A stretch of DNA of 50,199 nucleotides from an uncultured Opitutales bacterium (lineage in GTDB: Bacteria; Verrucomicrobiota; Verrucomicrobiia; Opitutales; Intestinicryptomonadaceae): positions 1 to 50,199 of the forward strand of contig CALXNZ010000018.1 in NCBI GenBank assembly GCA_944389885.1, in the 5' to 3' direction. Within the stretch, counting starts at the first letter, position 1. Every line of letters starts with the position of its first letter. The notes beneath the pieces are model-generated. The model was not told where the DNA came from, did not search any database, and saw only the letters and a list, made by a program, of their open reading frames with translations. Below, in pieces: positions 40,816 to 49,369 of the stretch. A program made the translations under genes and the position numbers.

Positions 40816-42215
40816 ATGGGATTGTAAGTTAAGATAAATTTGCCAGCGCGCGAATATTTTTTCGCGTACATCTCCGAAAACCGCCTTATACGCGGCGGCG
40901 TCCAAAATTCCGAAAATTTTCCGTTAACTCCAGTGAGTTTCATATGTCTTAAAATATCAATGGGGGAATCAAATTCTAAATCCCTTTTCCAAGAAACGAA
41001 CTCGCAATCTCCAAATCCCGACGAATAAAGATATTTAGACAACTTATCCACATTCTCGTACTTCAATCCCTTCCCGCAAATATCCCTAATTTGCAGGAAA
41101 TTATCCTCGCCGAATGTCGAAAATGCGAGAATGCCCCCGCCCTTTAATGAAGGCGCGAGACGCTTTAAAAAACACGGCATATCGTCAATCCACTGGAAGC
41201 ATGAAGCCGACAATATGGCATCGCAGGAAGTAGGGAGAGGTATGCGGGTCGCGTCCCCCGCAAGCGGTTTTGATTTTCCGTCCCCGCGCGACTTTGCAGC
41301 CCTCAAACACATACCGGCGCTCAAGTCGTTAAAAATCCATTCGGATTCTCTAAAAGCCTCTTGCAGTTGCCTGCTTAGAAATCCGGTTCCGCAACCTATC
41401 TCCAAAATTCTCGAACAATTTGAAGGGACTTTTTGCGCTACAAGCTCAGCTAAGCGCACAGCGGCTTCCCTCTGCACCGTAGCGGAACTTTCGTAAGTAT
41501 CGACACTGCGCTCAAATGATATACGAGTTTTTTCCGGACACCTATTTAAAAAGGAAAAGGCCAAAGAAAACGCGCTTGTGTCAAAATGCCTGCACGCAGG
41601 AAGTTCAAAAGCGCAATTCCCCCATTCGTTTAATAAATTTCTCAAGGGGAAAATTTTGTCGCGCCCGCAGACTATTGCAGCACACCACGTTGCGGATACG
41701 GGGTCCGACGCCTTAAAAAAATCGAAAAAATCTTCAAGCTGTCCCCGTAAAGCCGTTCCGCCCTCCGAGGAAAGATATTTCCGCAGCATTGAAAGGTCCT
41801 CTTTCCCGCAAATTCTCTCATAAAAAGTCTCTCGAACTTCATCGCAAAAGGACGAGACTGTCTTTTGGAAAATTGCCGGAGGAATTCCGAATTTCAAATC
41901 GATAGGCCTTGTGGAGCCGGATATTGCAATCCTCCGCTCGGCCCCCTTCATAACCTTTCCCATGCGGGACAGCACGCCAACCCCGAACGACCAGCCTAAA
42001 ACATCGTAAGCGGCGTATTGACCCGCAATTTTTATTATGTCGCCCTCGCAAAAACCGAGGCCGTCTGCAAAAACAGCCAATAAATCCGCATTGCGCGGAA
42101 GAAAAGGCTTTAGAAACTCGACAAAAAATTCCCCGCACGCAAACCCTCCGAAGAAAACGAGCAATCTTTCGTTTTTACATGATGGGCGAGGATTTTTATA
42201 AAGAGAAAGTCTCAT
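40791..42215 (-). CDS. bioC: BioG-BioC fusion: pimeloyl-ACP methyl esterase and malonyl-ACP methyltransferase
   Basis: A 474-residue fusion. The N-terminal part (about 1-230) is a DUF452/BioG alpha/beta-hydrolase with a nucleophile at S76 in LGWSFGVG, and D186 (CGRDKIFP) and H210 (ACRHFD) as candidates for the rest of the triad. The C-terminal part (about 232-474) is BioC, with the SAM motif ILEIGCGTGFL (270-280) and the SCFQWIDD motif. BioC methylates malonyl-ACP to prime pimelate synthesis on the fatty-acid machinery, and BioG removes the methyl ester when the chain is complete. Having both in one protein joins the first and last steps and explains why there is no separate bioH. The ATG at 42215 is one base from the bioF stop. 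Confidence 0.9.
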   Translation of the reverse strand: MRLSLYKNPRPSCKNERLLVFFGGFACGEFFVEFLKPFLPRNADLLAVFADGLGFCEGDIIKIAGQYAAYDVLGWSFGVGVLSRMGKVMKGAERRIAISGSTRPIDLKFGIPPAIFQKTVSSFCDEVRETFYERICGKEDLSMLRKYLSSEGGTALRGQLEDFFDFFKASDPVSATWCAAIVCGRDKIFPLRNLLNEWGNCAFELPACRHFDTSAFSLAFSFLNRCPEKTRISFERSVDTYESSATVQREAAVRLAELVAQKVPSNCSRILEIGCGTGFLSRQLQEAFRESEWIFNDLSAGMCLRAAKSRGDGKSKPLAGDATRIPLPTSCDAILSASCFQWIDDMPCFLKRLAPSLKGGGILAFSTFGEDNFLQIRDICGKGLKYENVDKLSKYLYSSGFGDCEFVSWKRDLEFDSPIDILRHMKLTGVNGKFSEFWTPPRIRRFSEMYAKKYSRAGKFILTYNPICVISSKI

Positions 42216-42216
42216 G

Positions 42217-43407
42217 CTACAATACCGCAGATGCTATTTTTACTATGCGCTCCGAAATTTCGGAAACGGATTCGTAGGTCATATCCGCATTTAATGAGAA
42301 GCGTATTCGCGCAGTATTCTTTGGCACGGTTGGATAGCGGATTGCGGGCGCCCATATTTTTTCACGCGCCAGCGCCGATGAAAGTTTTGAAACGGATTCG
42401 TTCGAGCCGGCTACCAAAGCGCAAATCTGCGAGCCCCCCAAGACTCTTTCCGAGCCGAAGGCCCCGCGCAGGTCCCCGAAAAATTTCCCTGAAATACGTT
42501 CCAGATGAGTTCTTTCTTCGCGCATTCCAAGTGCTTTGCCGATTACAAAACGCGTCCAAATAGCACATATGGGAGCCATCGCCGTCGAGAATATAAACGG
42601 CCTGCAACGGTTCACCAAGAGCTCCTTGAAAGCTTCAGAACACACAGCAAACGCGCCCTGCGAGGCAAAAGCCTTGCCCAATGTACACATCAGTACATCT
42701 ACATCGGCCAAAATATTCTGCGCTTCGGCAAGCCCCAATCCCATGTCTCCAAATACACCCGCACCATGGGCTTCGTCGATATAAAGATAGGCGCCAAATT
42801 CACGTTTAAGTTCGGCAAGCCTATGCAAGCGGCTCAAATCTCCGTCCATGCTGAAGACGCTCTCCGTCACTATGAAAATTCGTTCATACTTGCCGGCATT
42901 TTCGGCAAGGAGGAAGCGCAAATTGTCATAATCGGAATGTTTATAGCGTTTCCATGCGCACGGCATAAGCTTTAGAGAATCCATAATGCTGGCATGCGAC
43001 AATCTGTCGCACAACACCAAGTCGCCCTTATCCAAAAGAGCGGGAAGAATTCCCGTATTCGCATGGTAGCCGCCGTTAAAGAGCAAAACGCTTTTTTTGG
43101 TTCCCGACGCCGACGAATACAATTCTGAAAGAAAATCCTCCAAGATTTCAAACGCCGGGTTATCTCCCGCCAAAAGGCGCGACGACGTCGATCCCATGAC
43201 AAATCCCAAATCTTTACTATTTCTTACATAGTCGAGAAACTCGTCCTGCCAATCCGCTTTGGCGCTAATTCCCAAATAGTCGTTGCTGGCAAAATTGAAA
43301 AACTCGTCCGGGCGAAATGCCTTAGCCCCTTTCACGCGCGATTCTATCAGGGTTCTGTAAAGTCCCGCATTCTCAATATCGCGCAATGTCTGCAAAACGT
43401 AGTCCAT
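42217..43407 (-). CDS. bioF: 8-amino-7-oxononanoate synthase
   Basis: BioF condenses pimeloyl-ACP (or -CoA) with L-alanine, a PLP-dependent alpha-oxoamine synthase. The 396-residue protein shows FASNDYLGI at the start, GSTSSRLLAG, GGYHANTG, the PLP-contacting DEAHGAGVFG (about 211-220) and the Schiff-base lysine K245 in CTLGKAFASQG. It is flush with bioA (no gap) and one base from the bioC fusion, in a polycistronic layout. Confidence 0.95.
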   Translation of the reverse strand: MDYVLQTLRDIENAGLYRTLIESRVKGAKAFRPDEFFNFASNDYLGISAKADWQDEFLDYVRNSKDLGFVMGSTSSRLLAGDNPAFEILEDFLSELYSSASGTKKSVLLFNGGYHANTGILPALLDKGDLVLCDRLSHASIMDSLKLMPCAWKRYKHSDYDNLRFLLAENAGKYERIFIVTESVFSMDGDLSRLHRLAELKREFGAYLYIDEAHGAGVFGDMGLGLAEAQNILADVDVLMCTLGKAFASQGAFAVCSEAFKELLVNRCRPFIFSTAMAPICAIWTRFVIGKALGMREERTHLERISGKFFGDLRGAFGSERVLGGSQICALVAGSNESVSKLSSALAREKIWAPAIRYPTVPKNTARIRFSLNADMTYESVSEISERIVKIASAVL

Positions 43408-44682
43408 TTAGTCCAAAGCCTCCCCAATTGCCGCACATATCTTTTCTATATCGGAGTCGGAAGATATGTAGGCAGGCATAGTGTAAATAAGATGCCCGAA
43501 AGGCCTGAGCCAAACGCCGCACTCCACCAAACGCTCCTGCACGCCCTTTATGTCCACAGGCTCTTTTGTCTGCACAACCCCTATTGCCCCCAAAACTCTA
43601 ACGTCTGAAACGGAATTGCGCGAAATTAGGGGATTCAACCCCTCCTCAAGTTTGCCCTGTATTCTGCGGACTTTAGCGATAGTGTCTCCATTCAAAATTA
43701 AATCAAGGCTCGCATTTGCCGCCGCGCAAGCCAGAGGATTGGCCATAAAAGTTGGGCCGTGCATAAAGAGCCCGGGCTCCCCGTCCGAAATTGTACAGGC
43801 CACATCGTCGCTGGCAATAGTCGCGGCAAAGCTCATATATCCGCCGGTAAGAGCTTTTCCCAAACACATTATGTCGGCTTCCACACCCGCATAATTTTCC
43901 GCAAACATTTCTCCGGCGCGGCCAAACCCAGTAGCGATTTCGTCTAATATAAGAAGTATCCCCATTTCGTCGCAGGCTTCCCGCAAAAGCGAGAGATATT
44001 TTGGGTGGTAAAACCACATGCCTCCGGCTCCCTGGACTATGGGCTCTATTATTACCGCGGCAATTTCATCGCGGTGCGAATACAGGAGTTCGCGCATAGG
44101 CGAAAAATCGGAATCGTCCCAAGTGCCGCCGAAGCGCGTGAAAGGTCGAGGCGCAAAAAACTGCGGAGCGAGGGCCCCCGTGAAAAGTCCGTGCATTCCG
44201 TTTACCGGATCGCACACAGACATTGCATTCCATGTATCGCCGTGATATCCCCCCCTTGCAGTGGCAAAACGGGACTTGCTTTTCAATCCCCTGGCCCTCC
44301 AATATTGCAGGGCCATTTTCATCGCCACCTCTACCGACACCGACCCCGAATCGCAAAAAAATACTTTGTCAAGGCGTTTTGGGGTTATTTCCACCAAACG
44401 TTTGGCAAGTGATACGGCCGGTTCGTGGGTGAACCCCCCAAACATCACATGCGACATTTTTTCAAGCTGCAACTTTACAGCTTCGTTCATAACCGCATTG
44501 TTATATCCGTGCACGACCGCCCACCACGACGACATTCCGTCTATCAATTCCCTGCCGTCGGCCAAGCGCAAATGCACCCCGCTTGCCGAATCCACAACAT
44601 AAGGCGGTATCGGATTGCGCATTGAAGCGTAAGGGTGCCATACATGGCCTTTATCGTAATCTAAGATCTCTTTAGTATTCAT
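43408..44682 (-). CDS. bioA: Adenosylmethionine-8-amino-7-oxononanoate aminotransferase
   Basis: BioA transfers the amino group of SAM to 8-amino-7-oxononanoate, giving diaminopelargonate. The 424-residue protein from the ATG at 44682 begins MNTKEILDYDKGHVWHPYASM, with the WHPY motif expected of BioA. It has WWAVVHGYNN, DSGSVSVEVAMK for phosphate binding, LDEIATGFGRAG, and the PLP lysine K276 in CLGKALTGGY. The frame is open eight codons upstream to 44706, but the internal ATG is family-like. The start overlaps the bioB end by 11 bases. Confidence 0.95.
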   Translation of the reverse strand: MNTKEILDYDKGHVWHPYASMRNPIPPYVVDSASGVHLRLADGRELIDGMSSWWAVVHGYNNAVMNEAVKLQLEKMSHVMFGGFTHEPAVSLAKRLVEITPKRLDKVFFCDSGSVSVEVAMKMALQYWRARGLKSKSRFATARGGYHGDTWNAMSVCDPVNGMHGLFTGALAPQFFAPRPFTRFGGTWDDSDFSPMRELLYSHRDEIAAVIIEPIVQGAGGMWFYHPKYLSLLREACDEMGILLILDEIATGFGRAGEMFAENYAGVEADIMCLGKALTGGYMSFAATIASDDVACTISDGEPGLFMHGPTFMANPLACAAANASLDLILNGDTIAKVRRIQGKLEEGLNPLISRNSVSDVRVLGAIGVVQTKEPVDIKGVQERLVECGVWLRPFGHLIYTMPAYISSDSDIEKICAAIGEALD

Positions 44683-45610
44683 AACCGAGCCTGTCGAGCA
44701 TTGCAAAATCCGCGCTTATCGCGGCGCCTTCGGTAGTAAGCATATCTCCCATAATGAGCGAACTCACCCCCGATTTCATGGCTGTTTCCTGAAGTTTCCC
44801 GATTCTCGTGCGCCCGCCCGCGAAACGTATGTGAGCCTTAGGATTTAGTATCTTGAAAAAGGCGAACGCCCTCAAGATGTCGTCGTCCGGCAAAGGAGGC
44901 ATTGATTCAAGCGGCGTATTTCTTATGGGCTGAAGGATATTTACAGGAATCGAATCCACCCCTATGGTCCGAAGGACGTATGCAAGTTCAACGCGCTGGG
45001 CAGCAGTCTCTCCCATTCCTATAATTCCCCCGCTGCAAACAGTAAGTCCAACCCCGCGAGCGGCGCGCAGAGTCGCAATTTTATCGTCGATAGTATGCGT
45101 GGTGCAGAGTTCGCGGAATTTTGAAGGAGCCGTCTCAAGGTTGCAATGAAAGCGCGTCATTCCCGCATCGGCAAGACGCTTAAGCTGCTTGGCATTGAGA
45201 AGGCCGAGAGAACCGCAAAGAGAAATTTTTACATTTTTAGCTATCAGCTCGAAACATTTTGCGACCCTTTCGACGTCTGAATCCGAAAGAGTCCTTCCGC
45301 TCGTCACCAGCGAGAATCTCCCTATGCCGGCGGCCTCAGACCTCCGGGCATGTTCGAGGGCGAGTTCGGGAGAGCACAACCCGTAAACTTCGCAGCCTGT
45401 CGGATTGCGGAACGACTGCGCGCACCATTTGCAATCTTCAGAGCATTTCCCGCTGCGGGCGTTCATTATGGAGCAGGTGTCCACAAAATTCCCCTGATAT
45501 TTCTCTCGCAGCGAATTTGCGAGCCCGCATAACTCCGGCAAGGGAGTGTCGAGGCAGAGTTTTAGAGCCTCGCCGTAGGTTAAGTGGCCGTTTAAATCAG
45601 ATTCATTCAT
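44672..45610 (-). CDS. bioB: Biotin synthase
   Basis: BioB is the radical-SAM sulfur-insertion enzyme that turns dethiobiotin into biotin. Counting from the ATG at 45610, the 4Fe-4S cysteines C56, C60 and C63 lie in SGKCSEDCKWCAQS. Further family motifs are HNLETAPS-like CNLETAPSKF, GGIIGMGET and FAGGRTRI. The frame includes a TTG at 45628, but the ATG six codons later is preferred. It is the first gene of the biotin operon and is divergent from dapF. I searched the upstream gap by eye for a BirA-type inverted repeat and found none. Confidence 0.96.
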   Translation of the reverse strand: MNESDLNGHLTYGEALKLCLDTPLPELCGLANSLREKYQGNFVDTCSIMNARSGKCSEDCKWCAQSFRNPTGCEVYGLCSPELALEHARRSEAAGIGRFSLVTSGRTLSDSDVERVAKCFELIAKNVKISLCGSLGLLNAKQLKRLADAGMTRFHCNLETAPSKFRELCTTHTIDDKIATLRAARGVGLTVCSGGIIGMGETAAQRVELAYVLRTIGVDSIPVNILQPIRNTPLESMPPLPDDDILRAFAFFKILNPKAHIRFAGGRTRIGKLQETAMKSGVSSLIMGDMLTTEGAAISADFAMLDRLGYEY

Positions 45611-45801
45611 TGCAATTATAAAATTCAACTAACGGAATGCGTTTGATGCGCGAAAACCGTAAGGTATGGAAATAGAGAAGAGAATTCAATTTTAAAGCCG
45701 TGTCAAGGAATTCAAAGTTTATGCCCGGAGAACCTTTGATTTTTCATGGGCACAGGGGAAAATACTTGAAAAAATTTCTTCGGATTCCATTCTGCCCGAC
45801 C

Positions 45802-46665
45802 ATGAAATTTTATAAATATCACGCACTTGGAAACGACTATCTCGTTCTGGACCCCGCCCATTCTCCAAAATGCCCCGAAGGAATTGACGTGGTAAAAATA
45901 TGCCACCGCAACTTCGGGCTCGGATCCGACGGAATACTATTTGGGCCGGAAAAGTCGGACAGGGCTGATTTTAAACTTAGGATATTGAACCCCGACGCAA
46001 GTGAAGCCGAAAAAAGCGGAAACGGCCTCCGCATATTTTCCCGCTACCTTTTTGATTCCGGGCGCGTATCCGAAGGCAAACCGTTCACGGTGGATACGCT
46101 CGGAGGCGTTGTAAAATGCCTGGTTGAAGAAGGCGGAAATCTCATAACCGTGGAGATGGGCAAAGTGAGCTTCGACTCGGAAAAAATTCCCGTAAACGGC
46201 TCCAAAAGAGAAGTTATTAACGAAGAATTTGAAATATGCGGCAAAAAATATAAATATTGCTGCGCAACCGTCGGGAATCCGCATTGCGTGCTGCCGATGG
46301 AAAAAGTTTCCGCAAAATTGGCAAAAGAAATAGGCCCTTATATAGAAAATATGACGAGCCTTTTCCCAAACCGCACTAACGTGCAATTCTTGCAAGTCCT
46401 CGACAGAAATAACATCAAGATAGAAATATGGGAGAGGGGCGCCGGCTACACTCTCGCCTCCGGCAGCAGTTCAAGCGCCGCCGCAAGCGTCGCGTACAAG
46501 CTCGGGCTTGTAGATGGAGACATAACCGTGCACATGGAGGGCGGAAACCTATCCATAAAAATATCTCCGGATTTCGACATACTTATGGCTGGCCCGGCTA
46601 CAAGAGTCGGAATATACGAAATGTTTGACGATGTATTGAAACAAAATATTCCCGATTCCGAATAA
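45802..46665 (+). CDS. dapF: Diaminopimelate epimerase-like protein, both catalytic cysteines replaced by serine
   Basis: A 287-residue DapF-family protein. The ATG at 45802 gives MKFYKYHALGNDYLVLDP, the family start; the frame is open 34 codons upstream but that part is not family-like. Conserved marks include GSDGILFG, NPDASEAEKSGNGLR and GNPHCV and ERGAGYTLASG. The two catalytic residues, normally Cys in CGNG and in ETLACG, are S72 (codon 46015-46017) and S220 (codon 46459-46461). In the standard enzyme the two cysteines act as the acid and base that invert LL- to meso-diaminopimelate. The rest of the fold is intact, so a relative with altered chemistry or a related racemase is likely. It is divergent from bioB. 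Confidence 0.9.
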   Translation: MKFYKYHALGNDYLVLDPAHSPKCPEGIDVVKICHRNFGLGSDGILFGPEKSDRADFKLRILNPDASEAEKSGNGLRIFSRYLFDSGRVSEGKPFTVDTLGGVVKCLVEEGGNLITVEMGKVSFDSEKIPVNGSKREVINEEFEICGKKYKYCCATVGNPHCVLPMEKVSAKLAKEIGPYIENMTSLFPNRTNVQFLQVLDRNNIKIEIWERGAGYTLASGSSSSAAASVAYKLGLVDGDITVHMEGGNLSIKISPDFDILMAGPATRVGIYEMFDDVLKQNIPDSE

Positions 46666-46746
46666 AACGGAAAAATACGAAAAAAGAGTTGAACATTGTA
46701 AAGATAAAATCAAAATACCACTTTTTGAATTTTATAAGGAAATATT

Positions 46747-46917
46747 ATGCCAAGAGAAATAGTCATTATTGAATGCACGGAAGCACGCAAGGAAGGCAAA
46801 TCGCCTTCCCGCTATATGACCACGCGCAATCCGCGCAAACAGGCTGAAAAGGTTGAAAAAATTAAATACAACCCTGCCCTAAAGCGCAGAACCTTGCACA
46901 GGGAAATCAAGAAATAG
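46747..46917 (+). CDS. rpmG: 50S ribosomal protein L33
   Basis: A short gene for a 56-residue basic protein with the L33 pattern: PREIVIIECTEARKEG at the start, SRYMTTRNPRKQ in the middle, and KYNPALKRRTLHREIKK at the end. Only one cysteine is left, so this is the non-zinc (C-minus) form of L33. A clear Shine-Dalgarno-like AAGGA lies about eight bases before the ATG, one of the few in the window. A strong terminator follows, so it is monocistronic. Confidence 0.93.
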   Translation: MPREIVIIECTEARKEGKSPSRYMTTRNPRKQAEKVEKIKYNPALKRRTLHREIKK

Positions 46918-46968
46918 GCTTCCGCATCATTCCGGAAGTATTCAATTTTAGGCTTCCACTTTTCGATT

Positions 46969-46987
46969 CGGCGGGACTTTCCCGCCG
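46969..46987 (+). terminator. Rho-independent terminator after rpmG
   Basis: CGGCGGGA (46969-46976) pairs with TCCCGCCG (46980-46987) around a 3-base loop, followed by TTTTTTG. It begins about 50 bases past the L33 stop. Confidence 0.9.
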
Positions 46988-47067
46988 TTTTTTGTTTTCT
47001 CACCCTTGTTTGCGCTTGACTGAATTAAAAAAAGCAAACATCTTTTGGAAAGACGCAACTGTTCCGC

Positions 47068-47096
47068 TTGGCGCGCTTGTGTTGAGATTGTATATA
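47068..47096 (+). promoter_or_regulatory. Possible sigma-70 promoter before the SulP gene
   Basis: TTGGCG (47068-47073) and TATATA (47091-47096) are separated by 17 bases. If real, transcription would start near 47103, which excludes a start codon at 47045 and fits a TTG at 47117 as the SulP start. Confidence 0.35.
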
Positions 47097-47116
47097 CCTA
47101 TCGAAATCGATTAAAA

Positions 47117-48907
47117 TTGAACCCCGCAATAAAAAGAAATTTACCGTCGGCAAGCGGATTAAAAAATCTATTTCCGCCGCTTGCCCTTTTAAAGAGAGGC
47201 TACTCGCGGGAAGATCTGAGCGCCGACTTGCGCACAGGCTTTAACGTTGCCGTATTATCATTTCCGGTAAACATGGCCTATGCCCTTGTAGCAGGGCTGC
47301 CAATATCGTACGGAATATACAGCGGCATTGTGGCCTCGCTAATCGGGCTGTTTTTTTGTCGCGGAGTATATATCACATTCGGGCCAAGCAACGCCACAGC
47401 CGTGATGCTGTTAAGCTCTTTCGCCGCTACGGGGCTCGTCACGGAATCCGCAAGAATGGCCGCCCTCCCCGCCCTCCTATTGGCCATCGGGCTTATAATG
47501 ATGTGCATAAGCCTGTTTAAACTCGCATTTCTCATATCGTACATATCCCGGACGGTAATAATAGCCCACGTCACAAGCTCCGCTCTGCTGATATTCGCAA
47601 ACCAAATGCGAAACCTTTTAGGCTTTGAATACACCGCGGGATACGACGACCCTGTCACTCTTGTGGACACCATCAACGCCACAGTCCACTGCATAGGGGA
47701 GTCGGAGCCGTCCTCCATAGCGATGGCAATAGTGACATTGATAGTATTCCTTCCCCTAAAAAAATTCGCAAAACGCCTTCCCGCAGAAGGCCTCACCCTA
47801 ATAATAGTCGGCGCAATATGTTATGTCGGCTGTGAATTTTTCGGGCTCGAAGTAGAGAGGCTCAGCGCGGTGTCGGCCTCTGAATGGAATATTTCAATGC
47901 CCGATTTCAACGCGATAAGCCTGCGCGAAACCGCCACATGCGCCTTGGCTATTGCCCTGTTGGGAATAATAGAAGCGTTTTCAATAGGCAAAAGCCTCGC
48001 CTCTCAAAGAGCCGACAGGCTTGACATTAACCAAGAAGTATTGGCCCTCGGTGCGGCGAATGTTGCTTGCGCCCTTACCTCGTCAACGATGTCGTCGGGC
48101 TCAATGACACGCTCCACTCTCGCGGTCAACAGCGGCGTGCGCACTACGGTCTTCAATCTCTTTACGGCAATATTTACGCTCGTAATATTACTCCTTTTCG
48201 GAAATGCAATCGCATACGTTCCGAAATCCACCCTTGCCCTTATAGTCGTCTATACAAGCGTCACCCTCATAAAACCGCGCGTCATAAAATTGGCGATGAA
48301 GAGCACCTTTAGCGACGCTATAGTGTTTGTGACGACTTTTTGCGTCGGGGTATTTTCAACCCTCGACGCTGCGATATACACGGGAATAATAGTGTCCATA
48401 CTCTTATTCTTGAAGAAGGCGGCAAAGCCGGAAGTGGTAGAATACGCCATAGGCGACCACGGAGAGCTCCTGCCTTCGCATTCCCCTAAACCAGATCCGA
48501 ATGCCCAGCTTTCAATAGTACACGTCGAAGGAAACATGTTTTTTGGGGCGTCCGATGTCCTGCAAAATCAATTGCGCCGCATAGCCGCAGAGCCGAATCT
48601 TAAGGTGCTCATATTAAAATTGAGAAACGCAATAAATTTTGACGCCACCAGCGTTATGGATTTAGAAGAATTGTCCAGGCGAATGTGCTCGAGCAACAGG
48701 CTGCTCTTATTATGCGAAGTCCGGGAAGACATAATGCGCATACTCAAATCCTCCGGAGCCTGCAATACTATCGGTATGGAAAATATCTTTGTAAACGACG
48801 ACGACAACCCGACCATATCGGCGGCAAAAGCAATAAAGTACGCAAAAGAAAAACTGGACGGAGAAATCCCCACTATATCCATTTACGCGACAAAGGAAAA
48901 GAAATGA
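47117..48907 (+). CDS. SulP-family anion transporter with STAS domain
   Basis: A SulP (SLC26-like) inner-membrane permease of about 596 residues. The opening FPPLALLKRGYSREDLSADLRTGFNVAV is the family signature, followed by AYALVAGLPISYGIYSG, FGPSNATAVML and about 10-14 hydrophobic segments. The C-terminal STAS domain (about 470-580) contains VHVEGNMFFGASDVL and ILKLRNAINFDATSVMDLEEL. Sulfate, bicarbonate or other anions are possible, and no neighbour settles which. No ATG lies in a suitable place: TTG at 47117 is chosen over TTG at 47045. The stop overlaps the rlmH start as ATGA. Confidence 0.88.
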   Translation: MNPAIKRNLPSASGLKNLFPPLALLKRGYSREDLSADLRTGFNVAVLSFPVNMAYALVAGLPISYGIYSGIVASLIGLFFCRGVYITFGPSNATAVMLLSSFAATGLVTESARMAALPALLLAIGLIMMCISLFKLAFLISYISRTVIIAHVTSSALLIFANQMRNLLGFEYTAGYDDPVTLVDTINATVHCIGESEPSSIAMAIVTLIVFLPLKKFAKRLPAEGLTLIIVGAICYVGCEFFGLEVERLSAVSASEWNISMPDFNAISLRETATCALAIALLGIIEAFSIGKSLASQRADRLDINQEVLALGAANVACALTSSTMSSGSMTRSTLAVNSGVRTTVFNLFTAIFTLVILLLFGNAIAYVPKSTLALIVVYTSVTLIKPRVIKLAMKSTFSDAIVFVTTFCVGVFSTLDAAIYTGIIVSILLFLKKAAKPEVVEYAIGDHGELLPSHSPKPDPNAQLSIVHVEGNMFFGASDVLQNQLRRIAAEPNLKVLILKLRNAINFDATSVMDLEELSRRMCSSNRLLLLCEVREDIMRILKSSGACNTIGMENIFVNDDDNPTISAAKAIKYAKEKLDGEIPTISIYATKEKK

Positions 48908-49338
48908 TAAGGCTCGTTGTCGTGGGGAAAATAAAGAATCGCGCCATAGCGGATCTCTGCGAAGACTACGCTCGGCGTATTTCGCATTACTGCCCCTTGG
49001 AAATATCCGAAATAAAAGATTCGAACCCCGAGAGGGAGGCAGAAAAAATCGCCGACAACCTCTCCAAATTTCGCGGGCGCATTTACGCCCTGGGAGAGGA
49101 GGGAAAAGAAAAGAGTTCCGTTGAATTTGCAAAAATGCTGGAATCCGATTTGGCTCGCGGCGGAAGCGCATTTATTATAGGCGGCCCATACGGCCTGTCA
49201 GAAAAGGCTAAGTCTTGCGCGGACATAGTTTTTAGCATGTCAAAAATGACATTCACTCACGAATTTGCCCGCGCAATACTGCTTGAACAAATATATCGGG
49301 CAAAAAACATATCGGCCAATACGGGATACCACCATTAA
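48904..49338 (+). CDS. rlmH: 23S rRNA pseudouridine-1915 N3-methyltransferase
   Basis: RlmH is a SPOUT methyltransferase that methylates pseudouridine 1915 in helix 69 of 23S rRNA, at the subunit interface. The 144-residue protein begins MIRLVVVGKIKN and has the SAM-knot motif FIIGGPYGLSEKAK, then SLSKMTF-like SMSKMTFTHEFARAILLEQIYRA. The frame is open well upstream, but that part overlaps SulP out of phase. The ATG at 48904 shares ATGA with the SulP stop, so the two genes are coupled. Confidence 0.95.
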   Translation: MIRLVVVGKIKNRAIADLCEDYARRISHYCPLEISEIKDSNPEREAEKIADNLSKFRGRIYALGEEGKEKSSVEFAKMLESDLARGGSAFIIGGPYGLSEKAKSCADIVFSMSKMTFTHEFARAILLEQIYRAKNISANTGYHH

Positions 49339-49369
49339 AACTCGTAGTACATTATAGATATTTATAGAT

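Noticed and set aside
45700-45801. N-terminal extension of dapF
   Set aside because: The family N-terminus (MKFYKYHALGND) begins at 45802. The upstream residues show no conservation that I recognise.
45611-45801. BirA or BioR operator before the biotin operon
   Set aside because: No inverted repeat resembling a BirA or BioR site was found by eye between bioB and dapF.
48685-48903. N-terminal extension of rlmH
   Set aside because: It overlaps the SulP gene out of phase, and RlmH proteins begin at the ATG at 48904.
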